From Bryobacterales bacterium (GTDB lineage Bacteria > Acidobacteriota > Terriglobia > Bryobacterales > UBA6623), in contig JAPPMG010000096.1 in NCBI GenBank assembly GCA_028819215.1, positions 1-64,000 on the forward strand: 64,000 nt of DNA. The letters are read 5' to 3'. The notes under the pieces are model-generated. The model searched no databases. It had not been told where the DNA came from and was given only the letters and a program-made list of their open reading frames with translations. Of this stretch, positions 35,473 to 44,826 are shown in pieces (position 1 is the first letter of the stretch; the number at the start of each line of letters is the position of its first letter). The translations under genes were made by a program, and so were the position numbers.

Positions 35473-36246
35473 TCAGCCGCGGCTGCGGGATGCGACTGCA
35501 ACGGGTCGTTCAGTGACCGGCACGGCAACTGGCACCGGCACACAGATGGATTCGAGCATTTCGGCGCATTGGCGTCCGATGCGCTGGGCGAGCGTGTCTT
35601 GGGATCGCGCGGCGGCGTACATCGCCTGCGTGCCGAGCTGAGTCTCCGCTGCCATCGTGGCAAGCGGCAGCCCCGTAGTGGCCAACAGGCCCAGCCTGTT
35701 GTGGTAGCGATGCTTGACGATTGAGTAGATCGTGTCTTGGGCCCAATCCGTGGGCCTGCGCTCGCCAAGCGATTCGATCAACAGCACGTCTACAGACTTG
35801 ACCTTGGCTGCGAGCTCTTCACGCTCGTCGGCAGCGTCGCCGGGGCGGCTCTGGAGGGCCTGTAACAAGTCTTGATATTCGAAGAAGAGACAGCTCAAGC
35901 CCTTGTCTGCCAGCCGCTTCAGCGTCGCCACGGCTAGGTGCGTCTGCCGTTCCATGGTGCCGCCGTGAAAAATGAGCCCTTTCGATGGCTCGATCGGAAA
36001 GCCATCAGCGAACCGCATGCCCTTGGCCATCGCCGCGGTCAGGATTTGGTGCTTCTGGGGCTCCGTGGCATAGACCCCGGCACTGAAGTTGTCAAAGCTG
36101 GCGTCGGCAAAGCGAGGCGGCAAGCGCAGCGGGCCGTACTGTGAAGCGACTCCGCCGCCCTCGTGGCAACGGCACCGCTTGGACGCAGTGAAGCCTCCCG
36201 GCAGCTGCACTTGCACCCAGCCCGTGTCTCGGCATTCGCTGCACAT
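35473..36246 (-). CDS. DnaC/IstB-like protein with eroded ATPase motifs
   Basis: A 257-residue DnaC-like protein. The N-terminus has a zinc-knuckle-like C2-x2-C5 and C25-x-C27. The expected P-loop position holds G95-G-T-M-E-R-Q101-T-H103 instead of G-P-P-G-T-G-K-T-H, so the glycines and catalytic lysine are gone. Walker B is L-L-I-E-S-L-G-E (both acidic residues altered), and sensor 1 reads T-T-G-L rather than T-T-N-L. Downstream T-D-W-A-Q-D-T-I, H-R-Y-H-N-R and Q-R-I-G-R confirm the family. ATG at 36246 is preferred because it starts at the knuckle. It lies 40 bases after the biotin-carrier gene. Confidence 0.72.
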   Translation of the reverse strand: MCSECRDTGWVQVQLPGGFTASKRCRCHEGGGVASQYGPLRLPPRFADASFDNFSAGVYATEPQKHQILTAAMAKGMRFADGFPIEPSKGLIFHGGTMERQTHLAVATLKRLADKGLSCLFFEYQDLLQALQSRPGDAADEREELAAKVKSVDVLLIESLGERRPTDWAQDTIYSIVKHRYHNRLGLLATTGLPLATMAAETQLGTQAMYAAARSQDTLAQRIGRQCAEMLESICVPVPVAVPVTERPVAVASRSRG

Positions 36247-36286
36247 CGTAGTTGCCGGGAACGCGGACGAAGCCCGTATCTCTATC

Positions 36287-36775
36287 CTATTCAACCACCA
36301 CCAAGGTGTCCCCGGCCGAAACCGAATCGCCCGCGCTGACGTGGACAGCCGCGACCCGTCCGGCACAGGGGGAGCGCAGCTCATTCTGCATCTTCATCGC
36401 TTCCACCACCAAGAGACCTTGGTCACTGCGAACCTCGTCGCCGACCTGCACTCGCACAGACAGCACCTTGCCGGGCATCGGCGTGCGTACCGCTTGCGAG
36501 CCGCCGGCCGCCAATCCCGCCATGTCACCCGACAGGCGTCGCGGGTCGCGAATCTCGACAGCAAGCGCCGTTCCGGCCACATGGGCCTCATACGAGCCTT
36601 GGGCGGACCGATTGACGACGACGGTGTGCTGGCTCCCGTCCACGATCACCGAGTAGCTGTCCCGACCTATGCAGCGAATGTTCGTCTCCGAACGACGCCC
36701 GTCGATCTCGCACGAATCCGGGCCGATGCGCAGGCTCCACGGGGTGCCGTCCACGACGAGGTCGACCTTCTTCAT
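36287..36775 (-). CDS. Biotin carboxyl carrier protein (acyl-CoA carboxylase type)
   Basis: A 162-residue protein. Residues 1-90 are a poorly conserved beta-rich region as in the end of MCC/PCC alpha subunits; residues 95-162 form the biotinyl domain with E-A-M-K128-M, the biotinylated lysine. The start at 36775 overlaps the biotin carboxylase stop by four bases. With that gene it makes a split version of an alpha chain. The carboxyltransferase is not in the window. Confidence 0.9.
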   Translation of the reverse strand: MKKVDLVVDGTPWSLRIGPDSCEIDGRRSETNIRCIGRDSYSVIVDGSQHTVVVNRSAQGSYEAHVAGTALAVEIRDPRRLSGDMAGLAAGGSQAVRTPMPGKVLSVRVQVGDEVRSDQGLLVVEAMKMQNELRSPCAGRVAAVHVSAGDSVSAGDTLVVVE

Positions 36776-38292
36776 CGCTCCGTGCCTCGGGCCGCGACAC
36801 TCTCGATTCTCCCGTAGCGCTTCCACGCCGAGTTTGGCTGCAGGCTCGCCGAGGCTTGATCGGCAGCGCGGCCCTGCTCCGCTTGGATCACCGCGAGGAC
36901 GGCTGCCAGACGCGCCTCGAGCGACGGGGCCGATGCGGCGCTCGCGGCCGGGTCGATGCCGCGCGCTAGGAACCCGGTGTCAATGTCGCCGGCTTGGAAC
37001 TGCGGATCCTCCATCAATTCGCGAAAGAACCCCAGGGTCGTGGCGATGCCGCTGATGGTCGCCTCGCGCAGCGCGCCCCGCAGCCTGTCGATGGCTTCCG
37101 CCCTGGTCGGCGCCCAAGCGCAGAGCTTGGCGATCAATGGGTCGTACTGGATCGGGACAGTCCAGCCTTCGTCTGCACCGGAATCGACCCGGATGCCGGG
37201 ACCGCCCGGCATTGCCATGCGCCGGATCAGGCCGGGAGAAGGCATGAAGTTGGCGCTGGCGTCTTCCGCATACACGCGGCACTCCATGGCGTGGCCGCGA
37301 AACCGGACCGCTTCTTGGGAGAAGCCCAGCGTTTCGCCGGCCGCCACGCGGACCTGCTGCTTGACAAGATCCATTCCCGTCACCAGTTCGGTGACGGGAT
37401 GCTCGACCTGCAAGCGGGTGTTCATTTCCAAGAAGTAGAAGCGGCAGTCGGCGTCCATGAGGAACTCGATCGTGCCCGCATTGGCATAGCCGATGGCGCT
37501 GGCTGCTGCGATGGCCGCCGAATAGAGCTGCTCGCGGACATGGGGGTTTGCTTCTACCAGCGGCGAGGGGCTCTCTTCGAGCACCTTCTGGTGCCGCCGC
37601 TGCAGGCTGCATTCGCGCTCGCCGAGGTGGACCACGGCCCCGTGCTCGTCGGCTAGGATTTGGACTTCGACATGGTGCGGGCGGAGGATCGCCTTCTCCA
37701 AGTACACTGCACCGTCCCCGAACGCTTCTAGGGCTTCGCCTTGCGCTTGTTCCCAGGCGCTCTCGAGCTGTGCAGGCGACTCTACTAGGCGCATCCCCTT
37801 GCCGCCGCCGCCGGCGGACGCCTTGAGCATCACCGGGTAGCCGATCTGACTGGCCAAGGCAGCGGCTTGGCGAGAATCCGTTGCCTCTGGCGTGCCGGGA
37901 ACAACCGGGACGCCTGCCTGCGACATGAGCTCGCGGGCGCGCGTCTTGATTCCCATGGAGCGAATCGCAGCTGCGGGCGGCCCGATGAACTTGATCCCCG
38001 CGCCCTCGCAGGCTTGGGCGAACTCCGCGTTTTCGCTGAGGAAGCCATAGCCTGGGTGGATGGCATTCGCTCCCGCCGAGCCGGCCGCGTCCAATACGCG
38101 GTCGATATTGAGGTAGCTCTCGGCCGGAGGGGCGGCGCCGACGGCGCAGGCCTCATCGGCTAGTCGGACGTGCTTTGCCTCGCGGTCGGCGTCCGAATAG
38201 ATGGCGACCGTTGCGATGCCCATTTCGCGGCACGTGCGTATGATCCGCACCGCGATCTCGCCGCGGTTGGCTACCAATATCTTGCGGAACAC
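36772..38292 (-). CDS. accC: Biotin carboxylase subunit of an acyl-CoA carboxylase
   Basis: A 506-residue ATP-grasp enzyme that carboxylates biotin. It starts MFRKILVANRGEIAVR and has K-A-S-A-G-G-G-G-K-G-M-R, E-C-S-L-Q-R-R-H-Q-K, F-L-E-M-N-T-R-L-Q-V-E-H-P-V-T-E and the C-terminal biotin carboxylase domain. The final 60 residues are a linker-like extension. Longer than the ~450-residue AccC, it is nearer to MCC/PCC alpha chains, cut before the biotinyl domain. The acyl-CoA substrate is unknown. Confidence 0.93.
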   Translation of the reverse strand: MFRKILVANRGEIAVRIIRTCREMGIATVAIYSDADREAKHVRLADEACAVGAAPPAESYLNIDRVLDAAGSAGANAIHPGYGFLSENAEFAQACEGAGIKFIGPPAAAIRSMGIKTRARELMSQAGVPVVPGTPEATDSRQAAALASQIGYPVMLKASAGGGGKGMRLVESPAQLESAWEQAQGEALEAFGDGAVYLEKAILRPHHVEVQILADEHGAVVHLGERECSLQRRHQKVLEESPSPLVEANPHVREQLYSAAIAAASAIGYANAGTIEFLMDADCRFYFLEMNTRLQVEHPVTELVTGMDLVKQQVRVAAGETLGFSQEAVRFRGHAMECRVYAEDASANFMPSPGLIRRMAMPGGPGIRVDSGADEGWTVPIQYDPLIAKLCAWAPTRAEAIDRLRGALREATISGIATTLGFFRELMEDPQFQAGDIDTGFLARGIDPAASAASAPSLEARLAAVLAVIQAEQGRAADQASASLQPNSAWKRYGRIESVAARGTER

Positions 38293-38333
38293 AGAGGGAT
38301 ACGGCCTGGAACTGGATATACCGTGCGCCCGGA

Positions 38334-40316
38334 TCAGTTCAGGTACAGGAACGAATTGAGGTTGAACATGGCGAGGGCGAACTCGCGCAGCGAATTGTCG
38401 GCGAGGAAGTTGCGCGCGATCAGCGCCTCATCGTCGGTCGGAGGTCTGCCGGCGGCAAGCAGGTACGCCTGATTGACGATGCTGTCTAGGTCGCGGCCGG
38501 CTTCCCGGTCGAGCCGAGCGGCAAACCGCGCGGCAAGCTCGTTCGAGATCGATCCGTTAAGCAGTTCCAGCGATTGCGGCGCGTGCGTGCTCGACTCGCG
38601 GCGGGCGCAGCTGGTGAGCAGCGCCGGCTGGTCGAAGACTTCCATGAACGGCAGGCGCAGGTTGCGCTTCGCGAGCAGGTAGATCGATCGGCGGCGGTGC
38701 TGGGCTGGGTCGGCGGGCACACGCCATTGGGTCGGGTCGTACAAGAGATCCACCAACGCGTCTTCAACGGGCAGCATGACGCTCTTGCCGCCGTATGCGA
38801 GATTGATCTCTCCGGCAGCGGCAAGCATTGCATCGCGCACCTCCTCGGCGCCTAGGCGGCGGCGAGGACCGCGCCACAGGAGTCGATTGGACGCGTCCTG
38901 CTGCATTCCGCGCTCTTCCTGGGCCGGGTTGTGAGAGGCTTGCCGATAGGCGCTGCTGGTCAGGATCAGCCGATGCACGTGTTTGACGCTCCAGCCCGAC
39001 TCGACGAGCTCGTTGGCGAGGTAGTCGAGCAGGGCCGGATGGCTGGGACGTCCGCCCATGGCGCCGAAATCGTTCGGAGTGTCGACGATCCCCCGGCCGA
39101 AGTAGCCCTGCCAGATCCGGTTGACCGCCACGCGCGCGGTCAGGGGGTGCCCGGGAGACGTGATCCACCCGGCCAGGCGTGAGCGCGGGTTCTCTACGTC
39201 CGGAGGGAGCGTCGGGGCGTCTTCGGGAAGCAGCACTCCCAGGGGGCGGGGGTCGACCGGCTGGAGCGGCTTTGTGTGGTCGCCCCGGTCGAGCAGGCGA
39301 ACCTGATTGCGGTCCTCGGAACCGTTCTGCACCGTCGCTAGCGTCGGCGGCGGTTCCGGCAATTGCGACTCGAGGGCGTCATGCTCGGCCTGCAGGCGCA
39401 GCCGCTGCTCACCCTCGGCCAGCTTGATCTCCCCGCGCAGGGACTTCATCTTCGTGGCGATTTCCTTGGTCGCCTTTTGCCACTCTTCAATGGTGGAGTC
39501 CGAGTCGAACACCAGATTCGCTTCGCGCGACGCGCCGAAGTAGGCTTGCAACCGGTAGTAATCGACCTGGCGGATGGGGTCGAACATGTGGTCGTGACAG
39601 CGCGCGCAGCCCACGGTCAGGCCGAGAAGCGCCGTCCCGACGATGTCGGTCCGTTCGGTGAGGACTTCGTTGCGGCTCGAGGCCACCTCTTGGTTGCCGG
39701 CGTTGCGGCGGACGGGTCCGAGGCGGTGGAATCCTGCTGCAGCCAGCATCTCTCGGTCCGCTTGCGATTGCGGCCCGACCGCAGCCATCTCATCGCCGGC
39801 GAGTTGCTCCGCGATGAAGCGGTCCAGCGGCTTGTCGCGATTGAAAGACTCGATCACATAGTCGCGGTAGCGCCACAATCCGGGCAGGTAGCGGTCGTAC
39901 TCGAACCCTTCGGTCTCCGCGAATCGCACCACGTCCAGCCAGCGCTGGGCGGCGCGCTCGCCCCAGCGGGGGCTGGACATCAGGCGGTCCACCAGCCTCT
40001 CCCAGGCGTCGGGCGATCGGTCGCTGACAAATGCCTCCAACTCTGCAGGCGTTGGCGGCAAGCCAGTGGCGTCAAAGTAGGCTCGCCGAGCTAGCGCGAC
40101 GCGCCGGGCCTCCGGTGCAGGCCGCAGTCCGGCGGCCGCAAGCCGGTTCCAGACGAAGGCGTCGACCGGGCTTGAAACCCAATCGGAGTCAGCGACCGGT
40201 GGAACGGCAGCTTGGCGCTGCTGGAACGACCAGAAGCTGCGCTCGCGGTCGCTATACTCCGCCGCCGCCAAGGTCAATGGCATCGCGAGCAGCAAGGTCG
40301 CGGCTAAGAGTCTCAT
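38334..40316 (-). CDS. Secreted DUF1549/DUF1553 protein
   Basis: A 660-residue protein with a signal peptide (MRLLAATLLLAMPLTLAAA). The DUF1549 part has F-V-W-N-R-L-A, R-A-Y-F-D-A-T-G-L-P-P-T-P-A, and G-C-A-R-C-H-D-H-M-F-D-P, a CxxCH-like motif. The DUF1553 part has T-A-R-V-A-V-N-R-I-W-Q-G-Y-F-G and the S-L-E-L-L-N-G end. Such proteins abound in Planctomycetes and Acidobacteria, often beside DUF1501 and cytochrome modules; neither is here. ATG at 40316 is chosen at the signal peptide; upstream codons are the shadow of the next gene. Function unknown. Confidence 0.87.
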   Translation of the reverse strand: MRLLAATLLLAMPLTLAAAEYSDRERSFWSFQQRQAAVPPVADSDWVSSPVDAFVWNRLAAAGLRPAPEARRVALARRAYFDATGLPPTPAELEAFVSDRSPDAWERLVDRLMSSPRWGERAAQRWLDVVRFAETEGFEYDRYLPGLWRYRDYVIESFNRDKPLDRFIAEQLAGDEMAAVGPQSQADREMLAAAGFHRLGPVRRNAGNQEVASSRNEVLTERTDIVGTALLGLTVGCARCHDHMFDPIRQVDYYRLQAYFGASREANLVFDSDSTIEEWQKATKEIATKMKSLRGEIKLAEGEQRLRLQAEHDALESQLPEPPPTLATVQNGSEDRNQVRLLDRGDHTKPLQPVDPRPLGVLLPEDAPTLPPDVENPRSRLAGWITSPGHPLTARVAVNRIWQGYFGRGIVDTPNDFGAMGGRPSHPALLDYLANELVESGWSVKHVHRLILTSSAYRQASHNPAQEERGMQQDASNRLLWRGPRRRLGAEEVRDAMLAAAGEINLAYGGKSVMLPVEDALVDLLYDPTQWRVPADPAQHRRRSIYLLAKRNLRLPFMEVFDQPALLTSCARRESSTHAPQSLELLNGSISNELAARFAARLDREAGRDLDSIVNQAYLLAAGRPPTDDEALIARNFLADNSLREFALAMFNLNSFLYLN

Positions 40317-40390
40317 CGGCGGGGTGCCCGCAACAATTGTACCCGACAGCGCCCGTGCCGCGGTCGTTTCCGCTCTTCTTCGGGCGGCAA

Positions 40391-41476
40391 TCAGGTCTTG
40401 CCCGAATCGATCAGCGTGGCGATCCAGCGCGCGTCCGGGTAGCCCTCCAGCGCCAGCTTCACGCTGATGGTCAACGGCGTGGAGAGCAGCATGCCGACCG
40501 GGCCGAGCAGGAAGCCCCAGAACACCAATGACATGAACACCACCAGCGGCGACAAGCCGACGCCGTCCCCCATGAATTGCGGCTCGATCAGGCCGCCGAT
40601 GACGACGTTGATCGCGACGTATCCCAAGGCAACCACGAATGCGGTGCCCCCTCCATACTGCACGGCGGCCGTCAGCACGGCCGGAATCGCGGCGATGAAA
40701 GAGCCGATGTTGGGGATGAAATTGAGCAGGAAACCGAGCAGGCCCCAGAAGATCGCGTAGTCTACCCCCAGCATCCAGACCCACAGGGTGATCGCGGTCC
40801 CGGTCGCCAGGCTGGTCAGCGTCTTGATGGCGAGGTATTTCTGCACCGATCTCGCGAACGCTTCGAAGTGTTCCCACGTCCGGCCGGACCCCGCCAGGAG
40901 AGGCTGGAGTTTCTTGGGGAGCCGGAACGCCTCCAGCAGCATGAACGTTACGGTCAGCACCGCCATCAGCGACTTGGTGACGATGTTCCCGAATTGCAGC
41001 AGGGTCGCTCCGGCCAGCTGGGCCGTCGAGCCGAGGATCCGATTCAGATCCGATTGATCCCACACGCTGTCGGAAATCTGCTGGATGCCAATCCTCGCCA
41101 GCCAGTCTTCCAAGCTTGCCAGCGCCTGCTCCCAAGCGCTCAGCAGGCGCGCTTGGTAGCCCGGCATGCTGTTCGCGAAATCGCTGAGCGAGGCTGCCGC
41201 GAGCAGGCCGACCAAACCCACAACGCCGCCGATGCTGAGAATCACCATCAAGATTGCAAGCCAGCGGGGCACGCGATGGCGATGAAGCCAGAACACGGGC
41301 GGCCCGGCCAATATCGCGAGAAAGACCGAGAGCAAGAACGGGACCACGATCACCGCTGCGAGCTTGATGCCCGCTGCCACGACGACAAATGCCGCCATGG
41401 CCAGCAGCGCGTTGGCAATACTGGGGCCACGTTCCTGCACTGTTGATCTAGCAGCGGCGCATGACCTCGGGCACAT
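40391..41476 (-). CDS. AI-2E family (PerM/YdiK-like) membrane protein
   Basis: A polytopic membrane protein of up to 361 residues. It has an N-terminal pair of helices, a soluble stretch, then Y-L-A-I-K-T-L-T-S-L-A-T-G, N-F-I-P-N-I-G-S-F-I-A-A-I-P-A, and G-F-L-L-G-P-V-G-M-L-L-S-T-P-L-T, typical of the AI-2E/UPF0118 family. Members export AI-2 or act as antiporters; most are uncharacterised. The first ATG may be too early; a GTG at 41440 is possible. Confidence 0.85.
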   Translation of the reverse strand: MCPRSCAAARSTVQERGPSIANALLAMAAFVVVAAGIKLAAVIVVPFLLSVFLAILAGPPVFWLHRHRVPRWLAILMVILSIGGVVGLVGLLAAASLSDFANSMPGYQARLLSAWEQALASLEDWLARIGIQQISDSVWDQSDLNRILGSTAQLAGATLLQFGNIVTKSLMAVLTVTFMLLEAFRLPKKLQPLLAGSGRTWEHFEAFARSVQKYLAIKTLTSLATGTAITLWVWMLGVDYAIFWGLLGFLLNFIPNIGSFIAAIPAVLTAAVQYGGGTAFVVALGYVAINVVIGGLIEPQFMGDGVGLSPLVVFMSLVFWGFLLGPVGMLLSTPLTISVKLALEGYPDARWIATLIDSGKT

Positions 41477-41586
41477 CGGCAGGCAGCGGCCGCAATTTCA
41501 GCATAACCCCAGCGTAGGGCGCGAACCGCTACCCCGGCTTGCCGTATCGGATACACTGGCTAGTTCGCCTCGGAGGCGGGAACCTC

Positions 41587-42849
41587 ATGGAATCGTCCAG
41601 CAAGAAATTCTTCGGCCCGTGGATCATTGCCAGCTGCTTCGTTACGTTCGGCCTGTCCACGGGATTTCCCTACTACAACATCGCCTTCTTCTTTGACTAT
41701 TTCCGCGACGGCCACTCCTGGCCGGTGGAACTGGTAACGCTGGGCGCGCCAATCGCCGTGCTGCTGACCATCTGGATCGGCCCGGTGATCGTGCCCAAGA
41801 CGTCGCCCCGCAAGCTGATCCTGATCGGCACCTTCCTGACGTTCCTCTCGTTTCAGTGGTTCGGCCGGCTGAGCGGAAACCAGTACGAGTATTACGCCGC
41901 GTGGTGCGTTTACATGGCCGGGTACTTCCTGTCAGGTCCGATTCCGCACCAAGTCATCATCTCGAACTGGTACAAGCGTCGTCGCGGCATGGCCATGGGG
42001 ATCGCATATGTGGGCGTGGCCGTGATCGGTGCGGCATGTAACCTGCTCACGCCTTACCTGACCAGAACATTGGACCACTATACTGACGCGCTCCGGGCAT
42101 TGAGCTTTCTGATGATGATCGCGTGGCCGCTGGCGTTCTTCGTGATCCGCGATAAGCCCGAAGATATGGGGCAGCTACCCGATGGCGCGCAAAGTGCGGG
42201 TGATGCCGAAGTAGCGGCCGCGGCCGGGGAGTTGGCGGAGACAGAGTCCGCAAAGACCTTTGGGGAGCTTTCCCGCCGTTCCTCGTTCTGGTTGCTGCTG
42301 GTAGGTAGCGCGGCCTCGATCGGGTCGATCGCCGCCGTCAACTTTCTGATGAAGTTCGTCTACGAAGAACAGGGATTCACCGACCAGGTCGCGAGGGACA
42401 ATGTTTGGGCAAGGGCTTCCTATACGTATCTGCTATCCAGCATCTCGGGCCGGCTGCTTGCTGGTTGGCTCGCTGACAAGCTGCCGCGCAAGTATGTGAT
42501 GCTGGCCACTTACATCATCGTGGCCCTCGCAATTCCCTTGCTATTTCTGGTGACGCCGGAGCAGCCCAACATGGTTTTCCTGTTTGCGATCGTGTTTGGC
42601 CTCGCAATGGGCGCGGACTACATGCTGATCCCGCTGATGGCTGCCGACCAGTTCGGCTTGCGCTCGCTGGGCAAGGCCATGTCGGCGATCCTGCCGAGCG
42701 ACACGATCTTGCAGTTTTGGACGCCTCGCTTCATCGCCGTGCTAGCGGGTCGCTTGGCGGGCTACTCGCAGGCGCTGTGGGCTGTGTTCGGCCTAGCGGC
42801 GCTGGGGGCTGTGGCGATCGGGCTGCTGCCTCGCAAACGGCGCGATTGA
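41587..42849 (+). CDS. MFS transporter (monocarboxylate/oxalate-formate antiporter-like)
   Basis: A 420-residue membrane protein with about 12 helices. Membership of the oxalate-formate antiporter/monocarboxylate porter side of MFS is suggested by G-F-P-Y-Y-N-I-A-F-F-F near the start, the N-W-Y-K-R-R-R-G-M-A-M-G-I motif after helix 4, and the S-G-R-L-L-A-G-W-L-A-D-K-L-P-R block at loop 8-9. The ATG follows GGAGG. Substrate is unknown. It is a lone gene. Confidence 0.85.
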   Translation: MESSSKKFFGPWIIASCFVTFGLSTGFPYYNIAFFFDYFRDGHSWPVELVTLGAPIAVLLTIWIGPVIVPKTSPRKLILIGTFLTFLSFQWFGRLSGNQYEYYAAWCVYMAGYFLSGPIPHQVIISNWYKRRRGMAMGIAYVGVAVIGAACNLLTPYLTRTLDHYTDALRALSFLMMIAWPLAFFVIRDKPEDMGQLPDGAQSAGDAEVAAAAGELAETESAKTFGELSRRSSFWLLLVGSAASIGSIAAVNFLMKFVYEEQGFTDQVARDNVWARASYTYLLSSISGRLLAGWLADKLPRKYVMLATYIIVALAIPLLFLVTPEQPNMVFLFAIVFGLAMGADYMLIPLMAADQFGLRSLGKAMSAILPSDTILQFWTPRFIAVLAGRLAGYSQALWAVFGLAALGAVAIGLLPRKRRD

Positions 42850-42978
42850 TCGCTTGAAGAGGACTCGGAGCGGAGGCGGCGGACGAGCCTTACGCAGGGC
42901 GAAGCCATGCTAGGGCGTTCCCCCAGCCAAGCCTCAGCCGCACGGGCCGGAACGGCTCCGGAGTCGAAATTCGGGCGG

Positions 42979-43677
42979 CTAGCCGGCGCGACGTGCCGAT
43001 TTGATGATCACCGGCGTCAGCGGGACGTCTTGGTGCCCCATCTTGCTTCCAGTCGGCACCTGCGCGATGGACTCGACCACGTCCATGCCCTCGACCACCT
43101 TGCCGAACACACAGTAGCCCCAGCCATCGCGCGCGTTTTCCTTGTCGAGAAATTGGTTCGTCTGGTGGTTGATGAAGAACTGCGCCGATGCACTGTGCGG
43201 ATTGGGAGTCCTCGCCATGGCTACCGTGTACTTGGTGTTCGCCATCGAGCCGGACTCGTTCTTGATGGGGGGGCGCGTCGGCTTTTCCTGCATCCCTGGA
43301 ACGAACCCGCCCCCTTGGATCATGAACTTCGGAATCACGCGGTGAAAAATCGTGCCGTCATAGAACCCGTCATCCACGTACTGCAGGAAGTTGGCCACCG
43401 TTTCCGGCGCGCGGTCAGGATACAGCTCCAAGACCAGCGTGCCCTTGTCGGTTTCCAGGCTAACTCGCGGGGGCCCGGCCGGCTCTTCCGGCGGCGCCGG
43501 CTCGGGCTCTGCCTTCGCTTCCGGTTCTGGTTCGGGCTCTGGTGCGGGCGGTGCCTCTTGAGCCTCGGCCGGCTCTTCCGGTGGTGCAGATTCGGGCGGT
43601 GCCTCGCCGCCGCCGCAGCCGGCCAACAGCAACATCACTGCGGCCATGATCAAGAAAAGGGCTAGCTTGATGAGCAT
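42979..43677 (-). CDS. Cyclophilin-type peptidyl-prolyl isomerase lipoprotein
   Basis: A 232-residue lipoprotein. The lipobox is L-L-A-G-C at residue 21; then comes a Pro/Glu-rich linker of about 45 residues. The cyclophilin domain has T-I-F-H-R-V-I-P-K-F-M-I-Q-G-G, the A-M-A-R-T-P-N-P-H-S-A-S-A-Q-F-F-I-N block and the Y-C-V-F-G-K-V end. Catalytic Arg, Phe and Gln positions are kept. It probably helps fold outer-surface proteins. It converges on the MFS gene. Confidence 0.92.
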   Translation of the reverse strand: MLIKLALFLIMAAVMLLLAGCGGGEAPPESAPPEEPAEAQEAPPAPEPEPEPEAKAEPEPAPPEEPAGPPRVSLETDKGTLVLELYPDRAPETVANFLQYVDDGFYDGTIFHRVIPKFMIQGGGFVPGMQEKPTRPPIKNESGSMANTKYTVAMARTPNPHSASAQFFINHQTNQFLDKENARDGWGYCVFGKVVEGMDVVESIAQVPTGSKMGHQDVPLTPVIIKSARRAG

Positions 43678-43773
43678 GTCAGTGTTCCTCTAGCGTGACT
43701 GGCGACCGGCGCCAGACACCCCAGTGTACATCAGGGTCAGCCGGGGCCGGAGGCTCGAGCCGCCGCGGTCTGC

Positions 43774-44820
43774 TCAGGAGATCCGGCCTCCGCAGCTCGA
43801 ACCCGAGCCGGCCGTGCAGCCGTAGCAGTGCTGCCCGCTGACGATTCGCCTGGTCGCGAGCCGCTCCGGGTCGAAATCACGAATGTGCCGCGGCGCTCCC
43901 AAGGCCAGCTCCAGTTCCAGCATCTGGTTGAAATCGCAGTCGTAGAGGCGCCCGTCCCAGCCCACCGAGATCATTGATCGACACATCACCCCCATCGCGG
44001 CGGCCGGATTGAACGCGTCGACAAGCTGCTCCATATAGCGCTTGTGGTTGCCGCTGCGGACCAGATAGTCACGATAGCGGCCGATGGGCATGTTCGTGAT
44101 CGTGTACAACGAATTAAACACGACTTGGTAGCGGGTGCTCAGTTCCCGTCGGAAGTCGGCCTCGATGGCGTCTTGATCCGGCGGCAGGAAAGCCCCGGTG
44201 GGGTTGTAGACCAGGTTCAGCTCCAACCCGCTGCCAGGCCTGCCGTAACCTAGCTCATTGAGCTTGCGCAGGCCCAGGATGGACTTGGCGAAGACGCCGT
44301 CGCCGCGCTGGGCGTCAGTCCGGCTGCCGAGAAAGTATGGCAGGCTGGCAACGACCTGGACGCAGTGCTGGGCTAGGAAGGCGGCCAACCCGGCCTGGGA
44401 ACGCATGACCAGCACGGTCAGATTGCAGCGGTCGACGACTTTGCAGCCAAGCCCGCGAACTTGCTCGACGAACCAGCGGAAGCTCGGGTTCAACTCGGGT
44501 GCGCCCCCCGTCAGGTCCACGTCAGGCTGGCCGATTCGCTTGATCGCGTCGAGGCACAGCTCGAATGTCTCCCGCGACATGTTTTCCTGCGTGCGATCCG
44601 GGCCCGCGTCGACATGGCAGTGCTTGCAGGTCTGGTTGCAGAACTTGCCGACGTTGATCTGGACGACGTCTATGCCTCCGGCGACTAGCGGTTCGATGCC
44701 CGCTTCGGCTAGGCGAGAGTCGAACGGCTGGAAGGCCGTTTCGCCGTCCAGTTGGAGGATACGGAATTCCCTGTCGGCATCTGCAAGCGGACGACGCTCT
44801 GCTGGAAGGGGATTGCCCAT
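43774..44820 (-). CDS. arsS: Arsenosugar biosynthesis radical SAM protein ArsS
   Basis: A 348-residue radical SAM enzyme. The cluster motif is C-N-Q-T-C-K-H-C (CxxxCxxC), followed by H-V-D-A-G-P-D-R, the marker of ArsS. A C-terminal C-Y-G-C-T-A-G-S-G-S-S-C-G-G-R-I-S cysteine region is typical of DUF3641. ArsS attaches a 5'-deoxyadenosyl group in arsenosugar synthesis. It starts six bases after the peroxidase-like gene, as in known ArsS operons. No ArsM methyltransferase is nearby. Confidence 0.88.
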   Translation of the reverse strand: MGNPLPAERRPLADADREFRILQLDGETAFQPFDSRLAEAGIEPLVAGGIDVVQINVGKFCNQTCKHCHVDAGPDRTQENMSRETFELCLDAIKRIGQPDVDLTGGAPELNPSFRWFVEQVRGLGCKVVDRCNLTVLVMRSQAGLAAFLAQHCVQVVASLPYFLGSRTDAQRGDGVFAKSILGLRKLNELGYGRPGSGLELNLVYNPTGAFLPPDQDAIEADFRRELSTRYQVVFNSLYTITNMPIGRYRDYLVRSGNHKRYMEQLVDAFNPAAAMGVMCRSMISVGWDGRLYDCDFNQMLELELALGAPRHIRDFDPERLATRRIVSGQHCYGCTAGSGSSCGGRIS

Positions 44821-44826
44821 CGATCG

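Noticed and set aside
40317-41135. N-terminal extension of the DUF1549/DUF1553 protein to 933 residues
   Set aside because: The extra 273 codons are the shadow of the AI-2E gene; the signal peptide begins at 40316.
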